Source: Undaria pinnatifida | Lineage: Eukaryota > Sar > Phaeophyceae > Laminariales > Alariaceae | Length of the DNA stretch: 64,000 nt | NCBI GenBank assembly: GCA_012845835.1 | Contig: JABAKD010000002.1 | Location: 24,532,518 to 24,596,517, forward strand | Reading direction: 5' to 3' | Notes under the pieces: generated by a model | Databases searched by the model: none | What the model saw: only the letters and a program-made list of their open reading frames with translations | What the model was told of the DNA's origin: nothing | Shown here: one piece after another, positions 24,200 through 37,011 of the stretch | How positions within the stretch are numbered: position 1 is the first letter of the stretch | Layout: every line of letters begins with the position of its first letter | Program-made: the position numbers and the translations under genes

Positions 24200-26060
24200 A
24201 TCTCAGGCCGAAAAACCGCTCTCGCGACCGCTCTCTCCGGGGCCGAGTTCCTCGACCTTCGCCGGATCCGTTCCCTCGCGCGCGGTCTTGGCACCACGCG
24301 CCGCAGCCGTGCGCGGCGATCCGGAACTGGGCTTGCGTTTGGGCGGGTTTTGCGGAGACGTCTCGGTTCTGTTCGATGCTGGAGGATATTTTAGTTTGAG
24401 CTGTTGCTGTTTCGCGACGAGCTCACCACAAGGAATTCTGAGGAAGCGTTTGTCTGGTTTTATATATACCGGTATTCGAAATCTGGAACAACACACCCCT
24501 TCTGAGGAAGCTTCTCTGCCGGGGCTGATATACCGGTTTTCGACAATTATCTAGAACAACGCACCCCTTCTGCTATCACGCCTTTCGCCCCTAAAAATCC
24601 CTCTCTCGATCGCTCTCTCCGCGGCCGAGTTTTCTTGGACCCTGTTCCCTCGCGCGGACACATACCGCGCGGTAGAGGTTCGTCACTCGAAGAAGAGAGG
24701 TATATACCTCAAGCAGAGAACGTGATTTCGCTTTTAACTGAAATCGTATAATTTCGTCCAAGGGACTTTTTTTCTTGTGCACAAATCGACTTGCGGAAAG
24801 CGAGAGAGCATGAGATAGCAACACTCGATGAAAAATCGACGAGCAGTGGGGATTGCTGTGAAACCCTGTGCGCAATAGAAAATGAAGGCAATAACCGGGG
24901 GGGAGAAGGGACTGCACCTACCTGTGACCACGGCTTGTCCAGAAGCTGGAAAGTAGAAGTGTATGTGAAAAAAAAAGATAAAAAAAAGAGGGGGGGTCCC
25001 TTTTTGAGGCCATTTATTTGCAGTAGCTCGGGGGGTCACTCGCGCGAGTAACCCCTCTGATTCCTTTGCGATCTAACATTTTGTTCTTGTGTTCAGATTG
25101 ACGAAATATCAATCGGGTAAAGTACGGTACGCCGACACAATCGAGCCTAAACAATTGTTGTCCGTGAGAGGTAGGACGCGTGACTACGATAATAGCGAGG
25201 TGTGCCACACCCCGCTTTTTTTCCGGGGTTCCCTCAACTTTTCGGGAGAACTCAAGACCTCGTCCCCCCCAAAAATGATTCAGAGAAACATCAGAACTGC
25301 TACACCAGCACTACCGAAGAAAAAAATGCCAGCATGTGTGATCTAGGTACACAACAAGAACCTTCCACGACCAAAAAATGGCGTATTTTCGACGATTTTG
25401 GCCTAAGGAGCCCCGTCGTTCAGAAACCATTTCTCATCACACGAAAGGTGCTACCTCTGTCGCAGCATGCGTCGGTCCTGAGTCAATCCCGGTGGAGAAA
25501 ATTGGGGGGGTATGATACTACAATACCGTAGCCTTGGTCTTTTGTTTATTGCGATATGCCGCAATGAAATGGTGATCTACGGTGTGCGCCTCCCAAGCAA
25601 AACCGCCTTCTAGAACAACGTGTTTTTCCTTTTCAACGAGGTACACGGAGTCCTTCGCGCGAGCGGATCGAATCCAACAGAGTGAAAAAGGGTACCCCGC
25701 CTACTGCTTGTAGCTAGCCTTGGCCCTCTAAAAGTGCAACAACGAACGAACAAACACATGCCCTACCTAGAGGTGTACAAAACAAACCTGTTACAGCAAA
25801 AAACAGAATGACAACATTTAAGAGAATTCCGGGTGAAGACGCCCCGTCGTTCAGAAAAAAAAAATAGCCAAAAGTGGTATACAAAATAATACCTCTATGG
25901 CATTAATAGCTCGCGTCCGCGCGGTTTCGAGATCACGCGCCGCCGCCGCGCGCGGCGATCGCAAAGTGAGCTCGTGTGGGTGGGGATCTTGCGGAGGCGC
26001 TTCAGTTCTGCTGACTGCTAGTTGAAGAGATATTCGCTCGTGTACAACCTGGTTTTGGTT
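24200..26060 (-). repeat. Two diverged copies of a coding-like segment
   Basis: Segments 24200-24420 and 25880-26060 are related. The minus-strand translations share the pattern RTE(T/A)xPQ(N/D)P..SPR(T/A)AAAR..TAR. Both are GC-rich islands in AT-richer surroundings. They probably descend from a mobile element protein; no domain was identified. Confidence 0.4.
24730..24960 (-). repeat. Repeat family G, copy 2
   Basis: Reverse complement of the repeat at 11285-11470, with clear blocks including the GCGGAAAGCGAGAGAGCATGAG region. Confidence 0.65.
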
Positions 26061-27350
26061 CACTAAATAGTATTACGCCGGGGAATAGATTTTCTGTGAG
26101 GCGTCTAATCCTCCTCCAATAATCTACCTACACCAGCGGCGTTTGCAGTGGTGCTTTACCTCGCACCTCGGTAGTGATGGGGTAGGTCGGGGTTCTACAA
26201 GGAGTGTTTTTATTGGCGTCGAGTTGTAACGCTTTTAAATATCGGTACTCCATGAACAACAATTATCCATCCAATAATAGTTCCGTCCAGGAACGATTCT
26301 GTCCAATTACCGTTCCAAGAACCGCTCCAAGAAATTTTCCAAGAACCGTTCCAATACCTGTTCCAAGAATCGCTCCAAACCATTCAGCCCCATAACCATT
26401 GTTTCGTCATACCAAGGATTGGCTTTGAGAACCATTCCAACCAAGAATCGTTCCAGCACATTCCAATCACGAACCATTCCGTTCAAGAACCATTCCGCCC
26501 AAGACCCACTCAACCCTTCGGAAGAACCACCCCAAAGTAACCAACACACCACCACAGCTTTATCAATAACGGCGCGCGACCCTCGACCACAAAATGGTCC
26601 CAGCCAAGACTCAACCTTTTCACACTTTCAAATTTCGACAACCCCTCGTATAAACAGACAGATACTGACAATCTGTCAAGTTGTCAACAACACAAAACCT
26701 TCCACGTAAAACACAATCCTGAAAGCACATACCCCGACACACCAATTCCATCGGACTTTAACCTTTGATTTGACTGCATACTACAGAGATTACCACACAC
26801 AAAAAATTAGGACAATTATCGCAAAAAAACAAATGGACGCGCAGCTACTAACCCTTAACCCATTAGAACTGCACTCCCGTTTCGGAGGAATATCACTAGG
26901 AATTAGAGTCAAATTTGCGTTCCCGTACAATTCTGCAAGGTAACAGGGGGTAACCACGTAGGCACTACAAAAAAATAGTCCAACTCTGTAACTTCAAGCA
27001 GTTTGTCGGCAACAAGATGCATTTATCCTTAACCCTACGGTAGCCTTGATAATTTGAAAATTTCAAGAGGCTCGTCGCAAAGACGCGTGCTACGATCAAG
27101 GTGCGCCGCTTTTTTTCTTAATACTACCCCTCAATTTCGGAGCTTAAGACATGTCCCAGAAACTGATTTGGAGAAAAATAAACTGCTGCTCTGGGTGAAA
27201 AAATCCGGGTGGGCTATGTACACGACGAGAATCATGACGAAAAAAGGATTAGTTCCGATGAAATTGGGGTTAAGGAGCGCTGCCATTCAGAAACCACTGT
27301 GGACGAAAACTGCTGTACCCCTACTCTATCGTAGCACGAGTCCAAAAACA
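25195..27350 (+). repeat. Repeat family H, two copies
   Basis: Segments 25195-25480 and 27090-27350 align over GCCGCTTTTTTTC-type and CATTCAGAAACCA-type blocks and over a common ending before TACCCCT/TACCTCT. A third fragment (CCCCGTCGTTCAG) sits at 25843. The intervening DNA is not repeated. Confidence 0.45.
26290..26510. repeat. CCGTTCCAAGAA-type minisatellite
   Basis: A degenerate 10-12-bp unit is repeated about 15 times. On the minus strand it is open and reads as LERFLE-like heptads. This is probably just a consequence of the repeat. Confidence 0.7.
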
Positions 27351-27409
27351 ATTGCGTGCATCTTTATCATAGCAGGGTTCAGTTCCCCCCTCTCCGCCTC
27401 CCCAGTGCA

Positions 27410-27535
27410 AGCAATCAATGTCTGCCTGGTCGCTGAATACCGGACGTGCTCCGTGCCGGCAACAGAGGGTTGCGAGGGTCTATGGCCATACGACTACGGC
27501 CATGAATGAAATGAGTACACCGCCCCCCCTCAAAC
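27410..27535 (+). mobile_element. LINE-like 3' end with C-tail
   Basis: The plus-strand translation gives AR(V)YGHTTTAMNEM..., the counterpart of the minus-strand fragments at 46.5 and 48.4 kb (VYGHTTTAMHELS). It ends GAAATGAGTACACC and runs into a C-stretch. Confidence 0.5.
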
Positions 27536-28771
27536 TGAGTATGTCTCTACCTCTACCGCTCCCTCCGTGTCTGTCGGAGAGGGTTCGCTTTTCCGATCGG
27601 CCACCGGTGGCGAGTGCGAAGCCGCCACCGGGGGCGGTCGCGACTGCGATTGCGAAGACGGCGCGTCCCCCTCGCCGTGCCCCGTGACGGCCGATAACAA
27701 CCGCCGAATTCGTATCTCGAGGTTCTGCACCGCTCGATCGACGTCGGCGTCCAGCCTTTGAGCGCTGCACACACGCACGAGGCAACGCGGGAGAAAGAGA
27801 GAGAGAGGGAGGGGGGGGGTAGTAGAGAGAAATAGGGAGTGTCAGAGAGGGGGGGCTTGAGGGAGAAAATAGTTTGAAGAAGGGGGGTAGTCTGAGAAAG
27901 ACAACAACCAAAAACGAGCTTGTAGTATCTCATCTTGTAATAACTCGAAACAGAGCCTGTGTCCTCGAGAAACCCACAAGAGGGACCCCTTGCCATCAAG
28001 GCACAAATACTTCAACCGGATCGGAGCGTCATCGGCCCTTGGATCGGTCCAAGAACGAACTTGTGGTGTGACACTTTGCGTGAGCCCAAGCCAATCACGG
28101 ACCCCCCCGATATGATGCACTCCTTTTCCCAGCGTGCTTTTGCTTTCCAACAATCGACAGGCGACGCTATGCGTGTGCCGTACCCCGGTCGGCATGTCGT
28201 TGCTTCGTCGCGGGCGCTAAAATACACCGCCTTCACGGTAACCCACCCTAGGAAGAACGGGCATTCTCTTCAGGTTAGCTCTCCCTTGTAACCTAGCGCT
28301 GCTGGGTATATTTGTAACTGCCATCAACTGTAAGCGCTGGTGGGAGCCACAGGCCGAAACAGTAAACGGAGTCTTTCGGTCTGACGGCGCAGATCTCCGG
28401 CTTTACGCCGCAGATTACCGGCTTCATCCAACTGAAACAGGGCCCCTAAATTTTCAGGCGGCCGTGTAAACTAACAACGCGCATCTCCTCCATAAAGCTA
28501 CCCGTTCACCGTCCTCAGGCGCCTAGGCGGCACGTTCCGGGTTAGGCTGGCACATTATGCACACCTGGTGCTTCCTGGGTTCGCTCGGAGGTCTTCCCGT
28601 AGATGGTGTTGTCTCTCCCTTAGGTGCACCAGTTGCCTCGAAAGCTGCTTCAGCGCAGCCTGGCCGAGAAGGAATGCGTACACCAAGGGCACAAGATGGC
28701 ACAAGAGGAACACGAGAGGAGTTTAAAGCCTGGTTCAGTCATATCACGTGGCCTGACTGGTTCGAATCTCG

Positions 28772-28945
28772 ACTTTCAGAGGTAGCTACTTGACGCGAGA
28801 AACATAAATAGTTACTTGTCTTCAAGAGTAATTACTTGACTTCAAAGGTAATTACTTGATTTCAGAAGTAGTTAACTGACTGCAGCAGTAGCTATCTGGC
28901 TCAAAAGTAGGTAACTGACTCAAGAAGTGGCTAAAGGACTCCAAA
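28772..28945. repeat. AGTAGTTACTTGACTTCAGA-type tandem repeat
   Basis: About seven units of 20-25 bp, each with (A/G)GTA(G/A)(T/C)TA(C/A)(T/C)TGACTTCA-like sequence. The array lies 220 bp downstream of the PX-GOLD gene's stop codon. Confidence 0.7.
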
Positions 28946-29165
28946 AATAGCGGCAGTCCATATCACAGCTAACGTGCCTGGGTCCTGCGCCCAGCGGATC
29001 TGATCCAGCTTCAGTACGAAACCGAACAACAGCAGTCAGTAGTGTTCGTATTGCTAGAAAATAATCGTGTACTGTAATGCTCAGCGCTTTCAAACACAGG
29101 TGTACACGGCGGGGCGCCGGCATCTCGTACGCCATCAAGCACCAACCATAAAATGATCATCGGTT

Positions 29166-32100
29166 TCAAAAGCTGAAGCACGAGCACCACATGCCGTGTT
29201 TTGTGAATATCACCTTGTTGTCTTCGACTTTGGCTCCTGACGCCCTTGGCGACAAAGATCCCTTTCGGCTGCTGCCGCCGCCGCTGCTACCGCTGCCGCT
29301 CTCCAGCCCACGCGCTCCCCGCAAGCCATTTCTCTCCGCCGCATCCCGACCTCCGCTCCACCCTCTCTCCGAGTCACCCACACTCCCTTCGGATCCTGCT
29401 CCTGCAACGGCGCCATCTCCCACCCCCACCCCCGCCCCAGCCCCAGCCCCCGTCCCTGCTCTAGCCCCGCCCCCCACCCCAGCACCACCTCCACCGCCGC
29501 CGCCGCCGCCGCCGCTGCCGCCGCCCACGCCCCGTCGAATCTCGGCAAGGAGAACCTTCTTCTCGGCGCGCAACCGCTGCAGGCGTATTTCCCCGTCAGC
29601 CTGCGCCGCCTCCATCCTCCCCGTGTCCTCCTCCAGCTGCTTTGCGCGGGTCTCGGCGGCCCGGCGCATCATGCCCGCCTCCTCCGCCCGTGCCTCCGCG
29701 GCAGCGCAGCGGTCGCCGAGAGCGCGCTCGCGCGTGCGCAGGCCCGCCACGAGCACCCGCTTCTGCGCCGTTAGCTCCGCCACTGCGGCATCCAGCTCAG
29801 CGACCGCCGCGCGGGCGTCCTCCGCCTCCTCGCGGGCGAGGCGCGAGGCCTCGCGCTCGGCTTCTAGCGCCGCGCGAATGCCACCGACGCCGCCGCGCTC
29901 CTCTTCGAGGCGGCGGGCGAGGCGGGCCGCCTCGGCCTCGGCGTGCGCGCGGGCCTCGTGCGACTTGGCCAGGGCGCGGCTCGTGTCCTCGTGGCGGTGG
30001 CGTTCCTGCTCCTGCTCGGCCACCACCTGTTTTCAGTGTTTGCATTTTTGTTTTTGGTATTTTTTTTTTTTAATTTGCCAGCTGTAAGTTCGACCGATTG
30101 AATTGTTTTTGTTTGTTTTTTGGTGTTGGTCGTTCGGTTGGTTGGTTGGTTAGTTGATTGGTTGGCGGTGACTTGGCGGTGGCGAGAAAGACGGGCAGCG
30201 GGGGTGATTTTCGCGGAACGGTTCTCGCTAAATGTACTGCCACGGCATGTCTGATAAAAGCGTACGAGAATTAGCGAGGCTTGGAAGCACAACCACGCCG
30301 CGCCATTGGGTTCACGGACGAAAAAATCGGCAACGAATAACCTCTGTACTGTATATATCTTAAGGGGGCTGCTGTATGTTTACCGTGTCGCTCCCGCCCG
30401 CCACACCTTCCCACCTTTGCCAGCTCCTCTTGGATACCGCTGCGGGCGACCTGCCACACGCTCCGCTCCGCCTGCAAGAGGTCATGCTCTCGTCGAGCGC
30501 GAAGGAGTTGCTCCTCCAACGTCTGGAGCCTGGCGCCCGCCGCCGCCGCCGCCGCGGCGGCCTCGTCTCTCGAAGCCTCGGCCTCGCCCAGATCCTGACG
30601 CGAGGCAGCGAGGTCGCCCCGTGTCTCTTCCAGGCTGCGTTCCAGCCTTCGCAAGCAGACAGAAAAACCACGCTAAAAGAGCTCAATATTCCTTGCTTTG
30701 TTCGTTGTTGCATAGCTCCAAAAGCACAAAAGCGGGATATCTCACACATCCATTGGTCTTGCTGACTCCCAAGAAGAAGCCTACACATCTACCCAAATGC
30801 CCCGCCAAACCCTGCACGCCGTGTGCAACACCCTGCACCTCGACAAGGTCCGACCCCTCACCTGTCCGCCTTGGTGTTCGCCCTTTGCAGTGTGGCGAGC
30901 AGCACCTTGGCCTGCGCCTCGCTCTGAGCCCGCCGCGCGGACACCGACGCCACCTCGTCCTCCAGAATCTCGAATCGCGCTACTAGCTTCTCGACTCCCT
31001 CCGCATCCACGTGCCCGTGACTGCCGCTACGCATAGCAACACCACCGCCCCCAACCCCACTCCCACCATCCCCACCACCACCAAATAAGGGTAGTCCCCA
31101 GCCAGCTGTGCTGGTGTCGCCGTCGTCACCGCCGTTCTCGATGCCGCTGATCCCGCCAGAGGTTTGTCCCGCGTCAACGATGGTGCCGAGGTCTCGAAGG
31201 AGAGACGCTGCCACGCGCCGAGCGCGACCGAACCTGTAGTGACTGCTGTAGTAGATTATGGCTGAATCATCGTCACCCGATCCTCCACCTAACTCTCCTC
31301 GTGATCCACCTCCCCCTCCACCTCCTCCTCCGCCTCCACCTCCTTTGCCGCCGCCACCGCCGCTGCCTCTCCCGCTACCCCCCGCCCCCCCTTCGGCGCC
31401 GAACTCATCGTCGGTGGCGGCGCTCACCGCAGTTACGGAGACCCTCACCTCACCGTGCCCACTGTCTAGAATTCTCTGCGCAACGGGGCTGCGGCTGGCG
31501 CGCCTTTTGTGGTCCAAGGCGCCCGCCGCCTCTATCGCCGCCCGCATCGTCTGGACGGTAGCCGATTCCACCACGAAGCACAGTCGCTTCCCGCGCAACC
31601 GGCTGTAGGAGTTGTCCCAGCGCAAGATGCACCTACACCGGGGGTGGAAGGATGGAAGGGGGAGTGGGAGGGTGGGTGGGTGGGAGCCAGGGATGCCATA
31701 CCATACTGCTGTACCATACCGTACTATATGGTGCCATAGAAGTACTCACAAATATCGATTTCCTGAGCGGCCTCCATTTTTTCCTTTCAAACACAAACTT
31801 TAAGATATGATTTTTTCCGGAACGCTGAGCGGGCTCGGATGCCCTCAGAGAGTTCCCACCTGCAAAACGCCGTGTTTTGCACGTTGAAACCTGGCTTCTC
31901 TTCTTTTTTATTTGTTTACGAAGTATAATAATACTCAGCTCAGTAGCGCACCACAGCGCTAGCTCAGCAGGGCAGCGCCGTGCGGTGCCGTGCCCTGCCG
32001 TGCGGTGCAATACTGTGCGGTGCCGTGCCGTGCTGCGTGCTGTGCTGTACTTACTATTTCGTACATGCCAGGTCTCATTCGACGAAGTATCATCCAGCAG

Positions 32101-35100
32101 TACCGAGGTACACCCCATCAGGTTGGTAGACACTACATTGTTGTTGAATCACATTAAATGCTCCCAGCTCAGCTCAGCTCAGCTCAGCTATAGCTCAGCA
32201 GCGCGTAGCGGCGGTGCTGTGTCTTGCCCTGCGGTGCGGTGCAGAGCAGCGCCGTGCGGTGTCGTGCGGTGCCGCACTCTGCCGTGCGGTGCGGTACTGT
32301 GCGGGGCTGTGCCGTGCTGTGCCGTCCTGCGTGCTGTGCTGTACTTACTATTTCGTACACGCCAGGTCTCATTCGACGAAAGCAGTACCGAGGTACACCA
32401 CACCAGGTTTGTACGTACTGCGTTGTTGAATCACATTAAATGCTCCCACCTCAGCTCAGCTCAGCTATAGCTCAGCAGTGCGCAGCGCAGCGCTATGCGA
32501 TGCCGTGCTGCCGTGCCTTGTCCTGCGGTACGGTGCTGTGCCGTGCTGCGTTGTGCTTTCTTTCGAACACACAGTACCAGGTACCATGCGATGTACCACG
32601 TACCAGGCATCAGTATGTACGTGTGTGTACCCGTCTTTTTGCTTCCTTCATTGATTGTCCTCCCTCTCGGTTCTCTTCGCGTTTATTTTTTGCAAATTAC
32701 ACCCGTACTGCCGATCAGAACGTGACATCGCCAACAAGCACACAGACAACACAGACAGGGCAAGCAGCTCTGCACACGTAGCTCTTGGCATTATCAAAAC
32801 ACTAGTTGCACCAAACCATGGGCCTTCTCTTTCTGCCCTCTTCCACATTTAGTTGAAATCTTCCTTGCGCGAGCGTAGCGGGCGGCGTCAGCCGCCGCCT
32901 GCGGAGCGCCCTTGTACCACACGTACTATACCGTAGCGTACTACTGTACCGCGTCGTACTGTAAGGTGTGGTACTCGAAGCTGTACGTCTGCTAAAACAC
33001 GCAACATACCGCTTTTGTCCCACAAAGAGCGAAACACGAGAGTTGGACAAAAAAATCTTGAGAAAACAGTGTGGGGGAACTTGGAGTCGCGTGTTCGGTC
33101 GTTGGAAACAACAAACGATGGGCGAGAAGGGTGGACCGGTGGACGCGCCTGCCGCGCGTCCCGCCTTTTCCGACAACGAGACACGTCACTCACGTTCCAT
33201 CCGCTGGGCAGGTGAAGCTCCCCTGCACCAGATCACCTCCCACGGTAGAATATCTCGTTGGCAGGTGCACGGCCCGGTCCTTCGGCGGCCCCTGTCTCTC
33301 TCTTTCCCCCCCCTCCCTGGCCCCAGCTCCCGTTTTTGGGTCGCTGCGGCTTTCTCCACTCCCACCGTCTCCGACACCGCTGCCTATGCCCCACCACCGT
33401 CGCGGCCTGCCCTCCGCCGCAGATGCCCCTCCCGCGTTGGCATTGCCAACGTCGTTCACTCCGTCAACAGGAGGCTCATCCCCTTCGTCGCCTCTGGGCC
33501 CCGGGCTGGATAAACACGCCTCCGCTCCAGCCGGCAAGTCTTCCGCCGCGGCTGCCGCCGAGGCTGCCACAGCCGCCTCGTGATCGTCGCCGCCCGTGTG
33601 CGGGGAGAGAACCGGGAGCGGGTGCGGGCGAAACATGACAGAGAAGTCCACGTCGAGGCTGTCCATCACCTCAAACTTCCACACCACGCTCTCGCCGTGG
33701 AGCACGTCGATGCGCTCGGTGTGCTCCGCCCGGCGTGGCACGTACACCTTTCTGCACTCGAAAGGCTGCAGCAAAAAGTCTATCGCCGTCTCGGGGTTTT
33801 TCGGGCCCCCTTCTCCACCGTACCCGTTGTTGCCGCTGCCGCAACCACCCCCTCCTTTCTTTTCTTCCTCCTCGCCCACCATGTCAGCGTGGCATCGGCT
33901 GTGCTCTTCCATAAACCCGCTGAATACCTGGCTTTGCACCACCGCCGGCACGGCCAGCAAAGCTTTGAGGTATACATCCAGCGCTCGAGCGATGTCAACG
34001 CTATCGCCGCCACCACTCCCGCCGCCGCTTCCCACACCACCACCACAACCACCAACATCAACATCACCACCACCACCACCACCGCTAACACCGCCGATGC
34101 CACCGGGTATTGCCTCTGCCGGCCCCGGCGGCAGAGCGGGCAGCTTCTCCTTGACGTCCTCGTTGCAGCCGAACTCGTCTGTGAGGAGGAGGTAGTGCAA
34201 TCGCTGAAACTCGGACCACGGCTTGCGCAGGGACGAGCCGGAAACTGCTTGCGGGCTCTCACCGCATTGCAGGGTGATGCCGATGTTGAACCAAGGCTCC
34301 TGCAGGCGCCGGTCGTGGCGAATGTTCACCACCGTACATAAAGGCAACATCAGTACCGATCATTATGACATACCAGCACGTACGGGCATGATGCAGACAA
34401 CAGCAACCGAGTTGGTAACGGCGGCGGCGAAGGGCTATACGCATACGCACGTCCTGCGGTAGAATACATCAGGCAGCGTGTTGCTTGCTGGCTTGCTGCG
34501 GAAGATGGCGGTGTCTGAGTGGGGGGTGGGTGGACCTGAGAGACGAAAACAGCACAAGGCTCGGTGTCTCCTCTCACATGGAAACAGAGGGTACACCAGG
34601 GGGTGCCTTGTAAGTTGTAGGTGGCAGTATATCCGCGGCCTCAGTCGCCGTGCTACTTACGTTGCTGTATTGTGCACCACTGTGGATTGCAATTATTAAT
34701 AATAGGTTAGATATGTTACGTATCTAGGAACTTAACCTAAAAGTCGCCCTGTTACCCCAAATTGGCACCTTTTGCACGTCTCGAAAAAGAAGAGTGGGGT
34801 GATGTGGATACCAGCCCCCCTTCCCCTAGACTGCACCACCTCATTATACACAACTTCAAGGCCACTATCAATAGAGGTTTCGATCCGTTCAGCGTACGGG
34901 TACCGACCCACCACGGTGCATCCTCCACACCACCATTACACAAGAGAGAACCTGCTATTAATAGGGGTACCGCCCGAAACCTGGTACACTACGTACTAAA
35001 GACCAATAAAAAACAGGATTACTACTGCTGTAGAAGGGTTCAGGCCATCACGTGACGTTGCCACTTTTACTGTAAACCAGGTTTACAGCAAAGCCTGATC

Positions 35101-36465
35101 GGCTTATCGGGCCCATGGCCTACTATCTGATCAGTCTGGCACAGCTACTATACGTACCGTATATGACGGTGTATACCACCTGGGACGTCGTATATCACAC
35201 CCCTAGAGTATACCTAACACCCGGATAATGCTATATTTCAAGTCCCAAAACAAACCACTCGTTATCACCCGGGTAAGTTGTATACCACACCCCCTGCGGC
35301 GTCATGCCTCATAATCGGTATGACACCCCCAAGGTATTAGCTCCTCCGAAATGTAAATGCAGGACGGGCACGGCCACAACCTTCCTATCGGTCGTCTGTG
35401 GTCAATTCCAATCTTGCACGTCGGTCCAGACAAACACGGACGGCCCTTTACCCAACCCTAAACCCAACCTTTTTGGGGCCTCGAGGTCGGTAGGGCTGGT
35501 AAGGACTGTCGCGCGACTCCTCAGCATGCTTGGAGTGTGGCGGTCCTTGTAATCACTGCTGTTATCACACCCCGTACGTACAGAGTACCAGGTATGCTAT
35601 GTCGCTCGGGAACGTGTTGTGTCAAGTTCAAAACGACCGACCAATTTATCGCCGGGGGACGTTGTGTATCACATCCCGGGACTATACCACACCAGGTGAT
35701 GAGTTTTTTTGAGCCCCAAACATTATCACCGGCGGTGTGGTATACACCGACATGCATGGTACACGTCCACGGTACTTGTACCCGCACGATTGTTATGCCG
35801 GTACTATAAATAGCGACCAGGGAGGAGGAGGAATTACGCCGCACACTTCGAGGCCTCAACATCAACCTGGGAACAAATCTTCTGTGGGACTCTCTTGTTC
35901 GCTGAAAACTGGGACGACCAGCAGGTGACCATCTACGCGAAAATAGGAATCGGGTGCTGCGTGCCTGGCATTTAACTTGGACTATATAAAGCTACGTACA
36001 CTGGTATACATAAGGCTGCTGTTGAGGCATGCTAGCGGTATCATCTACTACGGCAGTAAAGGTCTGCCGGTACGCGCGAGCGAGGCCGGAATCAGCAACG
36101 TACCGGAACCCCCGGCATATACCCAGGGCATGTTTCAAACCACTTCTATTATTGGAGGTGGATTATTGTTTCCTGCCCAAGTCAATACGAGCCGACAGCC
36201 CTCCACGCTTCGCAGACAGCCATGTCGACCACCTGACATTCTACAAGCTGCGCTGCTGCTGTACTGCTCTATCATACCATACCTCCAAAGAATCGTCGTA
36301 CAGGTCTGTCTTCGAGTAGAACTCGTTGGCATCCATCTCTTTGACCATCTCCTTCACCAGCTCGGAGAGGTTGGAAGAGGTCGACAGCTGTTTCTCCTTC
36401 ATATTTCCACTGCCTCCTGGCTGCCTATCACCCGTCTGCGTTGCACTGGAATCTTCCATTTGCAT
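29166..36465 (-). CDS. PX-GOLD-coiled-coil protein, probable membrane-trafficking factor
   Basis: Proposed exons, in order of translation, are 36465-36283, 34299-33194, 31632-30862, 30646-30415 and 30026-29166, giving about 1,050 aa with all phases compatible. Exon 2 carries a PX-like domain: WSEFQRLHYLL, then LPALPP, then an R..DVYLKALLAVP..SQVFSGFMEEH helix. PX domains bind phosphoinositides. A GOLD-like domain follows: ESVVWKFEVMDSLDVDFSVMF, a long low-complexity loop, then VQGSFTCPADG joined across intron 2 to T-CILRWDNSYSRLRGKRL. The rest is Glu/Arg/Ala/Leu coiled coil broken by Gly runs. By family knowledge, lipid binding plus GOLD plus coiled coil suggests a peripheral membrane adaptor (as in FYCO1, which uses other lipid binders); the role is inferred. 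Exon 1 is the weakest part. Starting at the ATG at 34350 is an alternative that keeps the missing first PX strand (VVNIRHDRRL). Confidence 0.75.
31925..32905 (+). repeat. Repeat family D (intron of PX-GOLD gene)
   Basis: GTGCGGTGCCGTGCC-type sequence with CAGCTCAGCTC blocks forms a 282-bp tandem unit (ACATTAAATG at 32151 and 32433). It ends in a unique part with CGTACTGCCGATCAGAACGT and GCGAGCGTAGCGGGCGGCG. The same order recurs at 50930-51480 inside an APC1 intron. Confidence 0.75.
34351..36282. other. Probable intron or 5' region of PX-GOLD gene
   Basis: No coding exon could be identified here on either strand. The stretch holds many short TA-rich and GTATACCAC-like sequences and one exact TACCAGGTA (35586). 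If translation starts at 34350, this is intergenic. Confidence 0.45.
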
Positions 36466-37011
36466 CAACCCCTTGAGCCCACGTTAAGTGTGAGACGAAC
36501 TAGCCAAAGAGGGACATGGGGGTTCGACACGTGGCGTACACAGGGTGTCAACGCATCGTCAAGCACTCTACGAGAACAACATACGACGCAGAAGAAAGGA
36601 AAAAAAAGGCCGGAAAAAAGGGTTTTTACTAGATAAGTTGGCTGATTCAAACCGGGCATTTGGTACGTGCTCTTCAGCGCGAATCTCCGCTGTGCAGCAG
36701 AGGCTAGCTAGACTTACCATCGATCACTGGCGCCGGTAGCTTGTCGCTGCGGCCTCAAGAGGCCTAGTTTGGGCGTCAAGCTGATCTGTGGTAGACAATC
36801 CTGGTGGTTTTAGGCCAATCGTTGCACGTGCAGCAGTGAAAGCGACTGTGCAAAACACAGAAGCAAGAAGCAACGCTCAGAATTCAAACCAAGGACGAGC
36901 CCAACCCACCACACATAGGTGTCTGTCTGCCTATATGCGAGCCCAGCCTTCAGAGGTGCTCATTGCCGAAGAAAGTCCAAGCCTCAGCCGGTAGCGTCGC
37001 GACCATATATC
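36466..37011. promoter_or_regulatory. Divergent intergenic region, PX-GOLD (-) and APC1 (+)
   Basis: The two proposed start codons are 546 bp apart on opposite strands, so both promoters must lie here or nearby. No TATA box or named factor site could be assigned with confidence. The placement depends on exon 1 of the PX-GOLD gene being right. Confidence 0.4.

Larger units (their letters stand above)
9660..29165. other. Gene-poor, repeat-rich intergenic region
   Basis: No complete gene was recognised in this 19.5-kb stretch. It consists of transposon fragments, tandem repeats and G- or C-rich runs, listed individually, separated by AT-richer unique sequence. Open frames at 27054-27509, 27959-28291 and 28557-28793 (+) look mildly protein-like, but no domain or consistent splice structure could be found. 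The first overlaps a repeated segment. Confidence 0.5.

Noticed and set aside
29191-30087. 298-codon plus-strand frame
   Set aside because: Antisense shadow of the coiled-coil exon of the PX-GOLD gene; Pro/Ser/Arg composition mirrors the GC-rich Ala/Glu codons.
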